A stretch of 64,000 nucleotides of DNA from Marsupella aquatica (Eukaryota; Marchantiophyta). Below are positions 42,736-54,173 of this stretch, in pieces. Under the pieces are notes generated by a model. It was not told the DNA's origin. It worked only from the letters and a program-made list of their open reading frames with translations, and did no database searches. The position numbers were made by a program, and so were the translations under genes. The DNA is taken from assembly GCA_973895155.1 (NCBI GenBank), contig OZ316897.1, forward strand, positions 1,426,001 through 1,490,000, given 5' to 3'. Every line of letters starts with the position of its first letter. The stretch's first letter is position 1.

Positions 42736-43166
42736 ATATTTCTTTCTCTATCTCATTAACATGGAGTGGAAAACTCTTTGGCGTTGTAGGGCACTTCCCC
42801 ATGTTTTTTAAAGTTTCGGCTAATGCATGATAATGCCTTGCGAGAGCCCGGGCATATGAAAGGTATAACGTTTTCTCATGCATTTCTAGTCATTGCTGTA
42901 AATATGGAGGGTTACAATCTATCATCCTTTTTTTCTGGTTCACCATAAGGCATGGCTTAATTCATTGTATATTGGCAGATTTTCCCCTCCTTCTTCCAGA
43001 TTTGGTTCATGAAATTTGAGCCACAAGATCCGTCAAGGAATTGCTAAGCCCGGGTCTCATAAAGGTATTTTTCTGTCAATTCTTTTTAATATGTTTAGGT
43101 AGGGATTATCAATGATGGTTTTGGTGAAGTTTTTACTAATCGCCTTCCAATTGCTATACTTGTCAG

Positions 43167-43705
43167 ATGTCTTCATCCTCTACAACTTCCACCACATCAG
43201 ATTCCTCTTCTGATGAAGAAAGTCGTCCTCCTCCTCAACCTGAACCAACCGTACGTCGACCTAGTGGTCCACCACGCCAACTTTGTGGTTGTAAAAAATG
43301 TGTGGGGATGGTTGTCCAAAAGTCATATGTATGTGCGGAGCACATTGCTCAATATGGCCAACATCGAGGTCTTACACCGGGAGCTTCTTCATCCCGTATG
43401 GTGAGTTGTAAACTTACTGTGATTTCCATTTTATTTTGTAAATCTTGCTAGGTAGCATAAAATAAAATTTGGGAGGTTCATCACACTCACTTGGTTCCAT
43501 TTCTTCCTATAGGTATCCAGTAGGCCTACACCTACTACACCAACACCCTATGTTCCCTCACAAGGAGTTCTAGATGCTATAGGCTTGGCACTTTCACAAG
43601 CTTTTCGTTTAGTGGCAGCAGGGCAAGGTAATGTTGGGACAATTCAGGGTGACGGTATTGTTACAAGAGGGAAAAAAAAGTCAAAAAGACAGCCTAGAGG
43701 GGAAG
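43167..43705 (+). CDS. CACTA plus-strand gene, N-terminal exons (Cys-rich)
   Basis: ATG 43167 opens a Ser-rich leader. At residues 38-65 a Cys/His motif follows (LCGCKKC, then CAEHIAQYG), similar in layout to the transposase-associated domain at the start of CACTA tnp2 proteins. An intron (43401-43512, GT...AG) is inferred. Exon 2 continues in phase to 43705, ending in a Lys/Arg-rich stretch, where solo LTR5 interrupts it. The frame resumes at 46040 after removal of LTR5 and leads toward the SET-like region. Confidence 0.6.
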
Positions 43706-44023
43706 TGTCACGCGATTGACATGGGTCTTAACACCAAAGACGTCACTATGGGTGCCAAAACCATCTCCTTGTACCTGAGGATCACGAAGGGATGTTGTGA
43801 AGGCCGGTAAACACCAATTTATGCCCTTAACACCAGACTATCATAGCAAAGCTCTATCACACATCACCCAAGCTCAATCCCAAGGAACCAAGGTTGGGGA
43901 TCAGATCAGCGCTCATGATAGTTCTGGTGAGAAGGGGTCTTCATATCGGGCCCGTACACACAGGGCCTAGCGCTACGGTGCGCATAGGTCTATACGTATG
44001 CTTACTGTCATAGGTATGTTTCT

Positions 44024-44039
44024 ATTCCGCCGCCGGAAT
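44024..44039 (-). promoter_or_regulatory. Conserved GCGG-loop hairpin in LTR5
   Basis: On the minus strand ATTCCG-GCGG-CGGAAT, followed by AAACATACCTA, exactly as in the Gypsy LTR even though the rest of the two LTRs is dissimilar. Confidence 0.6.
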
Positions 44040-45524
44040 GTACCCATAAACCAGTGACTCCTGACTGATTCCCAGCTTAGGGACTTCTAAGCCATTGCCC
44101 CACCACTCTGCCATTCCACTCTCAGCAATCAGAGCTGTGACAGCCCTCACCCAACCCACTTCAATGCACCCGGTACACCTCTCAGTGGCGCTGCTAGTCT
44201 CATCATACACTCAGATTGCCTCACACACACACACATCCATGAGAGAAATGAGGCCTGAAAGGAAAACTCAATTGGATTCAAAGATGTGCACAATAGTTCA
44301 CTGAGAACACTTGATCCGAACACTAGGCCCGAAGGCTGTCTCCTCCAGATTGCGACGTGCTTGCCCTGCAAGCCCCGTGCTTGCCATGCAAGCTCAATCC
44401 TGAACTCAACCTCCTTCACTGCACTTCATTCTTGGGGGCACATACAGATCTCACACCTCCAATTCAGAACGTCAAGTTACGCATGCATAGTTGACTCGAC
44501 TTCAAAGCTGGTACCAGGCCTAACCGCGATCTACCCCAGACTGCAATGAGGCCCGGCCTCACGCTTGCCCTGCAAGCTCAGCTCTGGCCATAGATCCCTT
44601 AGTGCTCTCCACCAGACAAAGGCCGGGACTCCCCATGGGTCACGTAGCCTTGCCAGACTGAACTGTAAATGCTCCTCCTGCTGCCCCTTAATCAGTACCT
44701 CAGCCTCCCTAATGTGCCCACCGCAAATCGAATTGAAATCCTCCCCACAGTTTACAATCACCAATACATCACCTATCACCAAGGCTCTGTATCGGGGGAA
44801 AAGAACCCAGTTGTGCTGCCCACTAGAAAGAGCCACAATCCAGCTCGCAAACCTAGCAACCCGTTGTTGTGAAGCTTGGCTGATTACTCCCTGAGTAATA
44901 GCACAACCAAGCTCTCCCCAACATGCAGCGTCCAAGTCCAGCCTTGCTTGCACAGAGCTCCTCCCCGCTGCTCAGTCTAAGTGAGATCACACAACTGAAG
45001 TCCCCCCCATCTCTACCGGGGGGCTACTCTATATACTCTCATACTGAGCCCAAATGGTTGGGTACTACGCTGCTGGAGCCCCATCCCAGCCCTAACAGAG
45101 CCGCCACTATCTCTAACTACTGAACCCTAACTCGCAACTTTATTTCTATCTCGAATTGGCTATGTACTTCGGATTCGGCCCTCCTCCATGGTTTTCGCGA
45201 GCTTGCACCTCCTCTCCCGATTTCTCTATTTAACCATTTTCTACGTGGATAGCAGCGTTGGAAGCGGCTTGAGCTCCTCTTTCCAACGAGGTCAATTATA
45301 GCCGATTTGGTCAAATACATAGAGAGTTATGCCCCCGCAACCGAGAGGGGGTACTCACTGCTGCGCTAACCCGAGTTACATAGCTAACCCGAGTTTGGCT
45401 AACCTAGCTATCCTATCTAACCCGAGTAGAGCTAACCCGTGGTCTCGGGTTAGGCTGCTACCCGCTATCCGCTATCCGCTAACCTAGCCTAAGCTGAGCC
45501 CGAATCCGAGCTTACCTATGCTAA

Positions 45525-45670
45525 CCTGAGCTAAGCTGAAGCCGTGTTGACCTGAGCTAAGCTGAAGCCGTTCTTACCTAAGATAAGCTGAAGCCGTGCT
45601 TACCTAAGCTAAGCTGAAGCCGTGCTGACCTGAGCTAAGCTGAAGCCGTGCTCACATAAGCTAAGCCGTG
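45525..45670. repeat. 26-bp tandem repeat in LTR5, about six copies
   Basis: Units of the form CCTRAGCTAAGCTGAAGCCG begin at 45525, 45551, 45577, 45603, 45629 and 45655. Just upstream (45360-45480) a looser CTAACCCGAG repeat is present. The array is in the 5' part of the minus-strand LTR. Confidence 0.85.
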
Positions 45671-46039
45671 GTCGAGCTTGGGTTAACCCGAAACTGAAGC
45701 CGAATCCGCTAATTCCGGCCACAAGTTAACCCGTCACACTAATCAGGCCGTATCTTTCTTAATACACCTCTGTTTCCCAAGTGTTTTATATCGATTTTAC
45801 TCGCCTTGACCAGATCTTTCCAATGCTCTTTACAGATCCGGATTTGGTGACATATTGAAAGAGATATGGTCACCAACCACCTGCGGCATAGCTTTTATTT
45901 CCCTACTCTTAACGCCATGATTGCCCTTATTCTTGCCATCTTGCTAATTGTTATGTAATATCAATAGCTACTCCTTGCATACAGCAACCTACTTAATCAG
46001 ATTACAAAATAAGGACCATGTCATTGGCGTCACAGGAAG

Positions 46040-46660
46040 TGGATCAGTACACTTGTAGGTTGATGGTAGATGGGGCCCTTGTACCTTCACAGGGAAGTGT
46101 GTTCCTATCATAAAGGATTGGAATCCGGAGTACCTTGGTTTGCCATGTGATATAACCTATGGTGAGGAGATAGAAGTTTGGGGAAGACGTTGGTTGTCAA
46201 GAGTTTGACCCTAGGGGAGAGGCATGGGTATGGGATTTTCTCTTGTCAGGACATTATTGTGGATGATATGGGTGGAAAAGGGCGCTCTTTGGATGGACCA
46301 ACGTTGTTCCCGTATGGTGGACCCATTTACAAGAGGAGACATTGGAACATGATCCTTGTTCAACACCCTGAGTGGAAGACTTATGCATTGGACATGGATA
46401 CTTTTGATGGTTGCACCAGAAATTATTGTGACCAGCGTATAATTGATGGTGATCCCATCCATAGTGGGAATATTGCCGGTTTCATCAATAGTACTGTGGG
46501 GACCCGGCCTAAGCGTAGGAAAACCTGTGAATGGATTTTTGTTGATGGTCCCCCTCCAGCCCCTTATGGGCAGAGATATCATCATGACCATTGTCTAGTT
46601 CTAGCTAATAGGACCATTCTGGCTGGAGAGGAGTTGTTTACATATTATGAATGGGATTAG
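46040..46660 (+). pseudogene. SET-domain-like frame in the CACTA element
   Basis: SET domains transfer methyl groups to lysines. Upstream pieces in two other frames (46040-46110, 46089-46205) lead into the main frame, which ends at TAG 46658. Motifs in order: GYGIFSCQDI; GPTLFPYGGPIY, which matches the SET start; GNIAGFINS, at the position of the catalytic NHS motif but lacking the His; a Trp; and LANRTILAGEELFTYYEW, matching the GEEL...Y end of SET. Two 1-nt frame changes break it. It lies 154 bp before the transposase frame and is continuous with the Cys-rich exons once LTR5 is removed. Loss of the His makes normal methyltransfer uncertain. Confidence 0.65.
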
Positions 46661-46813
46661 GATTACTTTAGGGACATGTATTATATGTTCATCGTATGTG
46701 AACGTATGTTTTGTAATGACATGTTCTTTTTATATTGTTAATAATATGTTTCGAGCACTACTATATTTGGAGTTAATTTCATTGTGAATGCTTTATTGTA
46801 TTGTCTATAGAAT

Positions 46814-49021
46814 GTGCAGCCTAGTCAAGATATGTTGCCAAGGAGGTTGAGAGCTACATATCAAGAAATGGACTTGCCACAAGACGGGGAAACATCATCA
46901 GTAGATTCCTCATCAAGTGACAATGATAATGACAGTCCAGATGAAGGGGCACCTCGGACAGATTATGAGGTCATGCAAGACCAAGAGTCAACCATGGATG
47001 ACTTCATGACAGATTGGTTTGGTGTAGACATTGGTGGTGAAGGAGGTGTCCCACCCAATGAAGGAGATCCTCCACCAAATGTTGCACATGATCCAAGGCC
47101 TCAACGTACACCTGAAGGACAAAAACAATGGGAAGAAGCTGAGGCACATGCTAGAACACCTATTTATGGGGGTGCTCGTTTGAATAGACTATCTGCCATC
47201 TTGGCATTGATGAATCTTCAGGCAAAACACAAGGCAAGCAATGCGCTACTATCGGATTTGTTTGCAATTTGCCATGATCTCTTGTTACCCAGTGAAAATG
47301 TGTTGCCAGGAACTTGGAAGGAGGCAAAGAGGGTTCTATCATCCATTGGCATGGAATACCATATCATTCATGCTTGTGTGAATGATTGCATTCTCTATCA
47401 TGAGACCAATGCCAGCGCAATTGAGTGTCCAATTTGTCAAGAGCCTCGATATGAAACCAACATGTTGACCTCAAAGGTGCCTAGAAAAGCTGTTCATTGG
47501 TTTCCTATTATTCCTCAATTGTTGCACATGTACCGATGTTTTGACTTGGCAGAATTGATGGTATGGCATAAGACACATCGATCAGAGGCCGGAGTCATGC
47601 GGTTGCCAGTTGATTCCCCTGCTCACAAGCATGTGGAGTCACAATGGCCAAAGTTTGCACGTGACCCTCGTCATGTGAGGTTGGGGTTGGCATCAGATGG
47701 GGTGAGCCCACATTCCCTTGGAGGGAAAGGGCGCCCTACTTTGGTTTGGCCGGTGGTTGTTATGAATTACAACCTTCCCCCATGGTTGTCCATGAAACAG
47801 GGATTCTTATTGCTATCATTGATTATCCCAGGTCCATCTAAGGTAAAAAAACATGGACACCTACTTGGCGCTCTTGGTTGGGGAACTCCATAAATTATGG
47901 GGGGGTGTATGGGCATATGATGGTCGGACAACTACAGGAGGGTTACCACGTGTCTTCCAATTGAAGGGAATCATTATGTGGACCATGCATGACTATCCAG
48001 GTGAGTGGTATGGATTTGTATTTTTTTCATGTATTGGAGATCAGGTTTGTTTGGAAGGAAGTCCCTCTTTAATTCTATGTACATGAACTTTTCAATTCCT
48101 TTGACTCTAATTGAGAATGTTATTTTGTGAGCAGGGTTTGGGTTTGTTTCTGGGTTCCAAACTCAAGGGTACAAGGCATGCTCCACTTGTGGTCCAAGCC
48201 TTCACGATATGGCCAAGTACTCAAAATGGCTGCACAAGATAATCTACCTTGGTCATACCAAGTTTCTTCCACTTGGGCATCACATGAGGTCTGACCCCCT
48301 TTTGTTTTCAGACTTTGACATGATCAATGGTGATGAGCGTGAGATACCTGACCGCACAACATTTTCGTATTGAAAATCCATAGCTGATAGGGTGGCAGAC
48401 CCTGAAGATGCCATGGGATTTGATGGTAGTGGATTGACAAGGTGGAGTATACTGGACACTTTGCCCTATTGGCCTGAGTTGAAGATTCATCACTTGTTAG
48501 ACCCCATGCATATAGAGGGAAATGTTGGGAAGGCTTTGATCAAGCACTTTTATGGGGAAAAGAACATTAATTTTAGGGAGGCATGCCAGGATCTAGAACG
48601 ACATCCAGATGTATGGATAACAGTTGATGAATCCACAGGGATGGAACATCGTCCTTCAGCTCCATGGGTTTTGAGTGTTGGTGAAAGAAGAGAGTTTCGA
48701 CAACGCATAGGGCAGATGCGGTTTCCTACAGGCTATGGTGCCAATCTACGTAAGGCTTTTGGGATGGAGGACAGTCATAAATGGCCAATGTATCTCAAGA
48801 CACATGACTATCATCGTTTACTACAACATATACTTCTTGTGGCAATCATAGGTTTGGGGAATGAAGAAGTGCAAGACGCCCTTTGGTCACTGGGCACTTT
48901 GTTGAGATGGATATGCTCAAAGGAAATATATGAAGAAGAGATACCACGGATGGAGGTATTGGCAGCAGAGGTGGTATGCAAGTTGGAGAAGGCCCTCCCT
49001 CCTTCCTTCTTTGATTGTTAG
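46814..49021 (+). pseudogene. CACTA transposase, tnp2 domain
   Basis: This would cut and join the CACTA ends. An acidic N-terminus is followed by the tnp2 zinc region (the HACVNDCILY block and CPICQEPRYE), VRLGLASDGVSPHS, and WPVVVMNYNLPPW. A one-base slip in an A run near 47851 shifts the frame. It continues in 47853-48000, followed by an intron (48001-48134, GT...AG, phase-consistent), then 48135-49021 with CSTCGPS, LDPMHIEGNVGKALI and GYGANLRKAF. A TGA at 48371 and a TAG at 49019 are in frame. Length and order match plant CACTA tnp2 proteins. Confidence 0.88.
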
Positions 49022-49606
49022 GTGCATCTTCTCGTTCATCTTGTGAGGGAGGTTGCCATTGCCGGTCCGGTGCATTGTAGGTGGATGTATTGGCTGGAAA
49101 GGTATATGGCCGTGTTAAAGGCTTATGTACGGAACCGTGCACGAGTGGAGGGGAGCATGGCAACTAGATACTTGGCAGCTGAGAGTATGTTTTATTGTAG
49201 TAACATCTTAGCTACCATTGATCCTAGTTGTCCACGCACTTGGATGGAAGAGAGGGAAGTGGAGGAGGACCGTTTAACAGGTGCAAAAAAAACACGCTTA
49301 CTAACCGCAGTGGAGTTGACACAGGTTAGTACTTTCATGTTGAGTAACAGCAATGTGATGGAAGATTGGAGAGAGTTTTATGAGGATGCAAAGAGGGAGA
49401 GTCGTCGCCCAAGGATCTTTCCAAAGTTCCTTGAGTATATGAAGGAGAAAGTACTTCAGTTGGATGCTATGGTGGCCCAAGGTGAGAATGTATCACATTT
49501 TCCAGATATGACTCCTGAGGTTCGAAACAATTGTTCATGGTCCTTTAAGACTTGTTCAGACCATAACAGCAATGTGGACACAAGAGAGGCATTTCAGGAT
49601 TTCTGA
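49022..49606 (+). pseudogene. CACTA transposase, DUF4218 domain
   Basis: This continues the tnp2 frame after the TAG at 49019 with VHLLVHLVREVAIAGPVHCR and the RWMYWLERYMAVLK block, the signature of DUF4218. This domain follows tnp2 in plant CACTA transposases. A Glu-rich region follows, and a frame change near 49580 leads into DUF4216. Confidence 0.85.
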
Positions 49607-50036
49607 CCTTGATGAGAAGAGGGGAAGAACTTTTGATTGTGGAGTTCAAGGGCAGTTCATGCAAGATTCACAAAGTAGTCGTCGTGACACTAATGTGATC
49701 AAAGATGTGGTGCCTCACTATGGGAAGATTGAGGAGATCTTGATCATATCCTATGATGCCGATTCCAAATTTGAAGAGTATGTCTTCAAGTGTAAGTGGT
49801 TCAAAATTCACCTGGTTGGTGATAATCGCACGATACTTCTTGATGAGTGTGAGTTTACTCGACTGAAGACATCAGCAACTAGCTTTCAACCATCTCATTG
49901 GCAAACATCTGAACCATTTATATTCCCACGTCACCTTGAGCAGTGTTTCTATATTTCGTACCCACCAGACCCAGAGTGGTCAATTGTTATACCGTTATGT
50001 GCCACGGTCCCATTCCATTATCTCGGAAAAACCTGA
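49572..50036 (+). pseudogene. CACTA transposase, DUF4216 domain
   Basis: It contains the DCGVQGQF block, HYGKIEEILIISYD, VFKCKWFKIH and the EPFIFPRHLEQCFYISYPPD region, the pattern of DUF4216, which ends plant CACTA transposases. It is in another frame than DUF4218 because of a small indel. The stop at 50034 is followed by AT-rich subterminal DNA. Confidence 0.85.
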
Positions 50037-50549
50037 CGTTATTATTGTGTCAAATGGAGGAGAGGATGAGGACCAGGTTTGATGCACTAGTAGTAAAACT
50101 TGTTGTGGCCCCAGAATTTGACCCTAAACTAACTATCATGGTTTTATTTATATTAACATATTAATTTTCTTCTTTTGTTTTACAAACACTTAATTGGACT
50201 TTGAAATTTTATCTCACTGTTATATATGCAACCCTAGCCGTTTCCAAAGCTATCCTCATGCATGCCACCTTTTTGAAAACCCTAGCTGTAACCTAAACAC
50301 ATGCATTCTCCATCTTGTAAAGAAACTCTCTCAAACATTTCCATTCTACAAACTTTTCAAACAACTCTCTTTGCAAAACATTTTCAAGCTTGTCAAGAAA
50401 CAACTTCTGAACACTTTGTGAATAACACACCATCAGTAATTGTGATGCCAATGGGTTCTCAACTTTGCGAATCAACTGGCTTCAGTAACTTGCGACTATT
50501 TATACTTCACAATATTGTGCAAAGCTAATAGATTCACAAGATATATTTG
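50037..50549. other. CACTA 3' region before the Copia insertion
   Basis: AT-rich noncoding DNA with TTTGCGA-type words at 50456-50490 that match the subterminal repeats elsewhere in the element. I see no gene. AGTAC at 50550-50554 is the Copia target duplication. Confidence 0.6.
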
Positions 50550-50554
50550 AGTAC

Positions 50555-50724
50555 TGTTGGACCATGACAAGATGGAAAAAGATCTCGTGTATACTCCCAA
50601 GGAGAAGAATAAGTACATGCGGCTTGAAGGCCGTTGCCCTGAGGCAGTTATCCTAACTGAGTTAGGTAGAACTCTAGTTAGGCAAGTAGAACTATGGTAA
50701 GTAGGTTTAACCTGGGTTACAACA
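50555..50724 (-). repeat. Copia 3' LTR, 170 bp
   Basis: It starts TGTTGG and ends ACAACA. It is identical to the copy at 56261-56430 except for one base. It is preceded by AGTAC. Confidence 0.95.
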
Positions 50725-51269
50725 CTCCCCCTTGGGTATGACATTTTCCAGGGAAACAGTTGTACCCATTCTAAACCTGCTTTGTTTCTACTGTATTCTT
50801 CTGCTTTCTCCTATTTTATTTTCTCATCATGATATAGTTAGGGAATAGGATGTGACCTCCCTAAAACCTCCCCATCAATGGGAGGAAAGAGTATCACCAT
50901 CCATGTTCCAAAAACAGTTGTAGACTAATCAGAATCCTAAAAAGAATTATGTCCTGAATAAACAGGGGTACTAAGGGTGTGTATGCCGTAACATGTGTGT
51001 ATAGAGACGGTATCGTGAGTAAAGTCGTGTCATTTTAGTGGTGAGTAGTCGTATGGAAACCGCATCGTAAGCCCTAAAGTTAGTCGTGGTGGGCCGCATT
51101 CGCTCGAGGCTCGTGGAGATGGTGGGCCATACTTCGGATGGTCGTGAGATGGTGGGTCGCACAGCGTTTGGTCGAGCCCGTGAGCGCGGCTTTTTCGGAC
51201 GTTGCGTGCATGTTGCTACGTAGACTCTCCAGGTGATGTGCTCCCCCTGGAACGTGGGGTCGATGAATA

Positions 51270-53075
51270 TCAGGGCTGCAACAAAACTTTTAGGCTGCGC
51301 ATTCCAATGGAGAAGGTTAATTTCTGATGCATAGCAGGTGGTAGGGCCTTGGTGAGTAGATCAGTTGAGTTCTCTGCACTCGAAATCCATCGCACATCGA
51401 TTTGGTGTCCATTTTGTTCATGTGCAAAGAAAAATTTCGGTGCAATGTGCTTTGTTTTGTCGCCTTTGATGAAACCTGCTGCTATCTGTTCGACACAAGG
51501 CCGGTTGTCTTCAAAGATGACAGTAGGCGCAGTTAGTGTATTCGTTCCTGTGCATTCGGCAATATGGTTGATTACATTCCTTAACCAAATGCACTCACGA
51601 CTCGCTTCATACAGTGCTATGATTTCAGAATGGTTGGATGACGTCGTCGTTAATGTCTGCTTTGTGCTCTTCCAAGAGATTGCAGTGTTTCCTGTGAGAA
51701 AGATGTATCCCGTTTGTGATTTTGCGTCTGCAGGGTCTGACAAATATCCTGCATCGGCAAACCCGGTTAGTGTGATGCGAGATTGTCGGGGGTAAAAGAG
51801 GCCCAGATCAGATGTACCGTGGAGGTATTTGAAGATCCGTTTGATTCCATTCCAATGCCGAATAGTCGGTTGTGAACTGTGCCTGGCGAGTAGATTGACT
51901 GCGAAGGCTATGTCTGGGCGGGTTTGGTTGGCAACAAACATGAGCGCCCCTATGGCTGACAGGTAAGGTTTCTCTGAACCAAGAAGTGGTTCTATTTCCT
52001 CTCTTTTGCGAAAGATATCCTTTTCTTTGTCCAACGACCGTAGGTCCATTGGGGATCTTACTGCTTTGCTTGTCGACATGTGGAATTGTTGGAGCATTTT
52101 CTTGACGTACGTGGTCTGGTGGAGTAGTATTCCACTCGGGAGATGCTCAAACTGTAGGCCAAGGCAAAAAGTAGTTTGCCCCATGTCTCGCATTTCGAAA
52201 ACACGTTTGAGTATGTGTATCGTTTCTAGCATAATCTTAGCGGTTCCGAACAGATTAAGATCGTCAACATATATAGCGACGATTATGAGTTCACTGCCCT
52301 CGCGTTTGATAAACACGCAGGGAGCTATCTCGCTGTTCTTGAAACCCATAGCTAGCATTTCATCCTTGAATTTGTAGTACCAGGTCCGGCCACTTTGCTT
52401 GAGGCCATACAGAGAACGTAAAACTTGTACAACAAATTTTGTCTTAGCAGGAAGTGCGCCCGTGGCGGGGTGTGCAGATTGCTGAATGAATGCAATTGCT
52501 TTTGAAGTCTTCTGTAGTATGGCATGATCAGTATGCCTGAATGAGTAGTCGTTGTTCTGGCTGACGTTTTCTGTGTTATTCTCCCCCTGACTATGATAAT
52601 GTACTCTAGATATCAATTCTGGTGGGGCTTCCATGTGTATCGTTTTATCTAACGTGCCGTAGAAATAAGCTGTGACTATATCCATTTGATGCATGGATAA
52701 TTGATGGTGGAGTGCGAACGCAGTTAAATACCGGTACGTAATGACGTCCATGACTGGAGAATAGGTGAGGTCATAGTCTTTGCCGGGAATTTGTGTAAAT
52801 CCCCTGGCCACTAATCGGGCCTTGTATCTCACGATTGTCCCTTTGGAATCTCGTTTCTTTACGAACACCCACTTATATCCCGTAAGGTGTGTCTGTGGAG
52901 GGGCCCGAGTGATTGGTCCGAAGACCTGTCGGGAGATCAGTGAGTCTAGCTCAGATTTGATGGCTCTCTCCCAATGTTCCCAATCTTCTTGTTTCTGGGC
53001 TTCTACAATCGTTCTGGGATCGGGTAAGTCCGCTATGATGTTTTTTGAGATTTGGAAAGCGAATCTATCGTCCAT
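51270..53075 (-). CDS. pol: Copia reverse transcriptase and RNase H
   Basis: This is a 601-codon frame. The RT part begins with YKWVFVKKRD and KARLVARGFTQ, then the YSPVMD block, the catalytic YVDDLNLFG and LGLQF. RNase H-type motifs follow (GFADAGYL, SQTGYIF, SRECIWLRN, EDNRPCVEQ, KHIAPKFFF). The frame is open throughout. A TAA at 53139-53141 separates it from the integrase in the same frame, so a single stop divides the polyprotein. Confidence 0.93.
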   Translation of the reverse strand: MDDRFAFQISKNIIADLPDPRTIVEAQKQEDWEHWERAIKSELDSLISRQVFGPITRAPPQTHLTGYKWVFVKKRDSKGTIVRYKARLVARGFTQIPGKDYDLTYSPVMDVITYRYLTAFALHHQLSMHQMDIVTAYFYGTLDKTIHMEAPPELISRVHYHSQGENNTENVSQNNDYSFRHTDHAILQKTSKAIAFIQQSAHPATGALPAKTKFVVQVLRSLYGLKQSGRTWYYKFKDEMLAMGFKNSEIAPCVFIKREGSELIIVAIYVDDLNLFGTAKIMLETIHILKRVFEMRDMGQTTFCLGLQFEHLPSGILLHQTTYVKKMLQQFHMSTSKAVRSPMDLRSLDKEKDIFRKREEIEPLLGSEKPYLSAIGALMFVANQTRPDIAFAVNLLARHSSQPTIRHWNGIKRIFKYLHGTSDLGLFYPRQSRITLTGFADAGYLSDPADAKSQTGYIFLTGNTAISWKSTKQTLTTTSSNHSEIIALYEASRECIWLRNVINHIAECTGTNTLTAPTVIFEDNRPCVEQIAAGFIKGDKTKHIAPKFFFAHEQNGHQIDVRWISSAENSTDLLTKALPPAMHQKLTFSIGMRSLKVLLQP

Positions 53076-53138
53076 CTTTAAAGTAGATCGATCCCAGATG
53101 TGTTCGGTTTTATTATAATGTATGGAGATTTCCTCTCC

Positions 53139-54173
53139 TTATTCTAATGATGGTGGCTGGAGTATGGCATTATTGACTGCAAGAATGGTGGGTTTTCTTT
53201 GGCGCGGGCGTTTGTCAGTGGAACCGAGTGGCCTGCCTCGTTTCTGCCTTGGGACTACCTCGGCTGATGGCTGTCCATCGGTCTCAATTCTCGAAGGGGT
53301 ATTGGCGGCTGGTACGTGCGATCGGGTGACCTGGGCTACATCCGCGAAGGAATCTGGGAGGTCTCCAAGTACCTTGGTAAGGTGGAGGATCCTTTGTACC
53401 TCGCGATCCGCTAGTGGGGTCCGAGGGTCATTCCAAAATTTGGAGTCAATCTGCCATTTTAATTGTTGGTTGTTCGTATTCTCGAGGTTTTGTGTGGTTC
53501 CCAGTTTAGGGAATACTGACTCATAGAAATGGCAATCTGCCATTCGTGCCTTATAAAGATCTGTCGTGGTCGGGTCGAGATATCGTATGATGGACGGTGA
53601 GTCCAAACCAACATAAACGCCTTTCTGGCGTTGTGGACCAAGTTTGGTTCGTTTGGGACCCATGATCGGAACGAGGACTTCGCAGCCAAAGGTGCGAAAG
53701 TGTGATAAGTTGGGATTGGATCCGAAGGCTAAACTATGAGGAGATGCATCGTTAAATGCGGAGGGGCGATATTGTAGTAGAGTTGCTGCGTGAAGGACTG
53801 CGTGTCCCCAGGCTGTTTGTGGAAGGTTGGTCTGCATGAGGAGTGGCCTCGCTACGGTTTGTATACGCTTAATCAATGATTCGGCCATCCCGTTTTGAAA
53901 GTGAACGTAGGGGACTGGGTACTCTAAGTCAATTCCAGCAGTCATGCAAAAATCTTCGAATGTTTTTGATGTAAATTCACCAGCGTTATCTACTTGAAGA
54001 GTTCTAATGGGATGCTCCGGGAACTGTGTCTTAAGTTTAAGTATATGGGCAAGGAGTCTGGAGAATACTAAATTTTGGGTGGAAAGGAGTGAAATTTGAG
54101 ACCATTTCGAGGAGGCATCTACTATGGCCAGAAAGAATCGGAAGGGGCCACTGGGGGGTCCACCGGTCCACAT
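53139..54173 (-). CDS. pol: Copia integrase, catalytic core and C-terminus
   Basis: It holds the core of the integrase: the second D in LQVDNAGEFTS and E in FQNGMAESLIKR, then a C-terminal GPKRTKLGPQ region and a Pro-rich linker to RT. The first D (HADVCGP) is in the upstream frame because of a one-base slip near 54160. Confidence 0.88.
   Translation of the reverse strand: MWTGGPPSGPFRFFLAIVDASSKWSQISLLSTQNLVFSRLLAHILKLKTQFPEHPIRTLQVDNAGEFTSKTFEDFCMTAGIDLEYPVPYVHFQNGMAESLIKRIQTVARPLLMQTNLPQTAWGHAVLHAATLLQYRPSAFNDASPHSLAFGSNPNLSHFRTFGCEVLVPIMGPKRTKLGPQRQKGVYVGLDSPSIIRYLDPTTTDLYKARMADCHFYESVFPKLGTTQNLENTNNQQLKWQIDSKFWNDPRTPLADREVQRILHLTKVLGDLPDSFADVAQVTRSHVPAANTPSRIETDGQPSAEVVPRQKRGRPLGSTDKRPRQRKPTILAVNNAILQPPSLE

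Larger units (their letters stand above)
43706..46034 (-). mobile_element. Solo LTR5 (2,329 bp) in the CACTA element
   Basis: It is bracketed by GGAAG at 43701-43705 and 46035-46039. The plus-strand ends are TGTCACGCG and GGCGTCACA, so read on the minus strand it starts TGTGACGCC like LTR1. The GCGG hairpin is at 44024-44039 (minus). Unlike LTRs 1-4 I see no convincing long sense frame. A 26-bp tandem array lies at 45525-45670. Removing it restores a continuous CACTA exon. Confidence 0.9.

Noticed and set aside
44531-44953. 140-codon minus-strand ORF in LTR5
   Set aside because: It lacks the conserved blocks or coiled coil seen in the other LTR frames, and I saw no relative in the window.
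50083-50091. CACTAGTAG as a possible CACTA end
   Set aside because: It is in the orientation of a left end but lies after the transposase. The better right end is at 56701-56716, with the TTGCGA cluster continuing beyond the Copia insertion.
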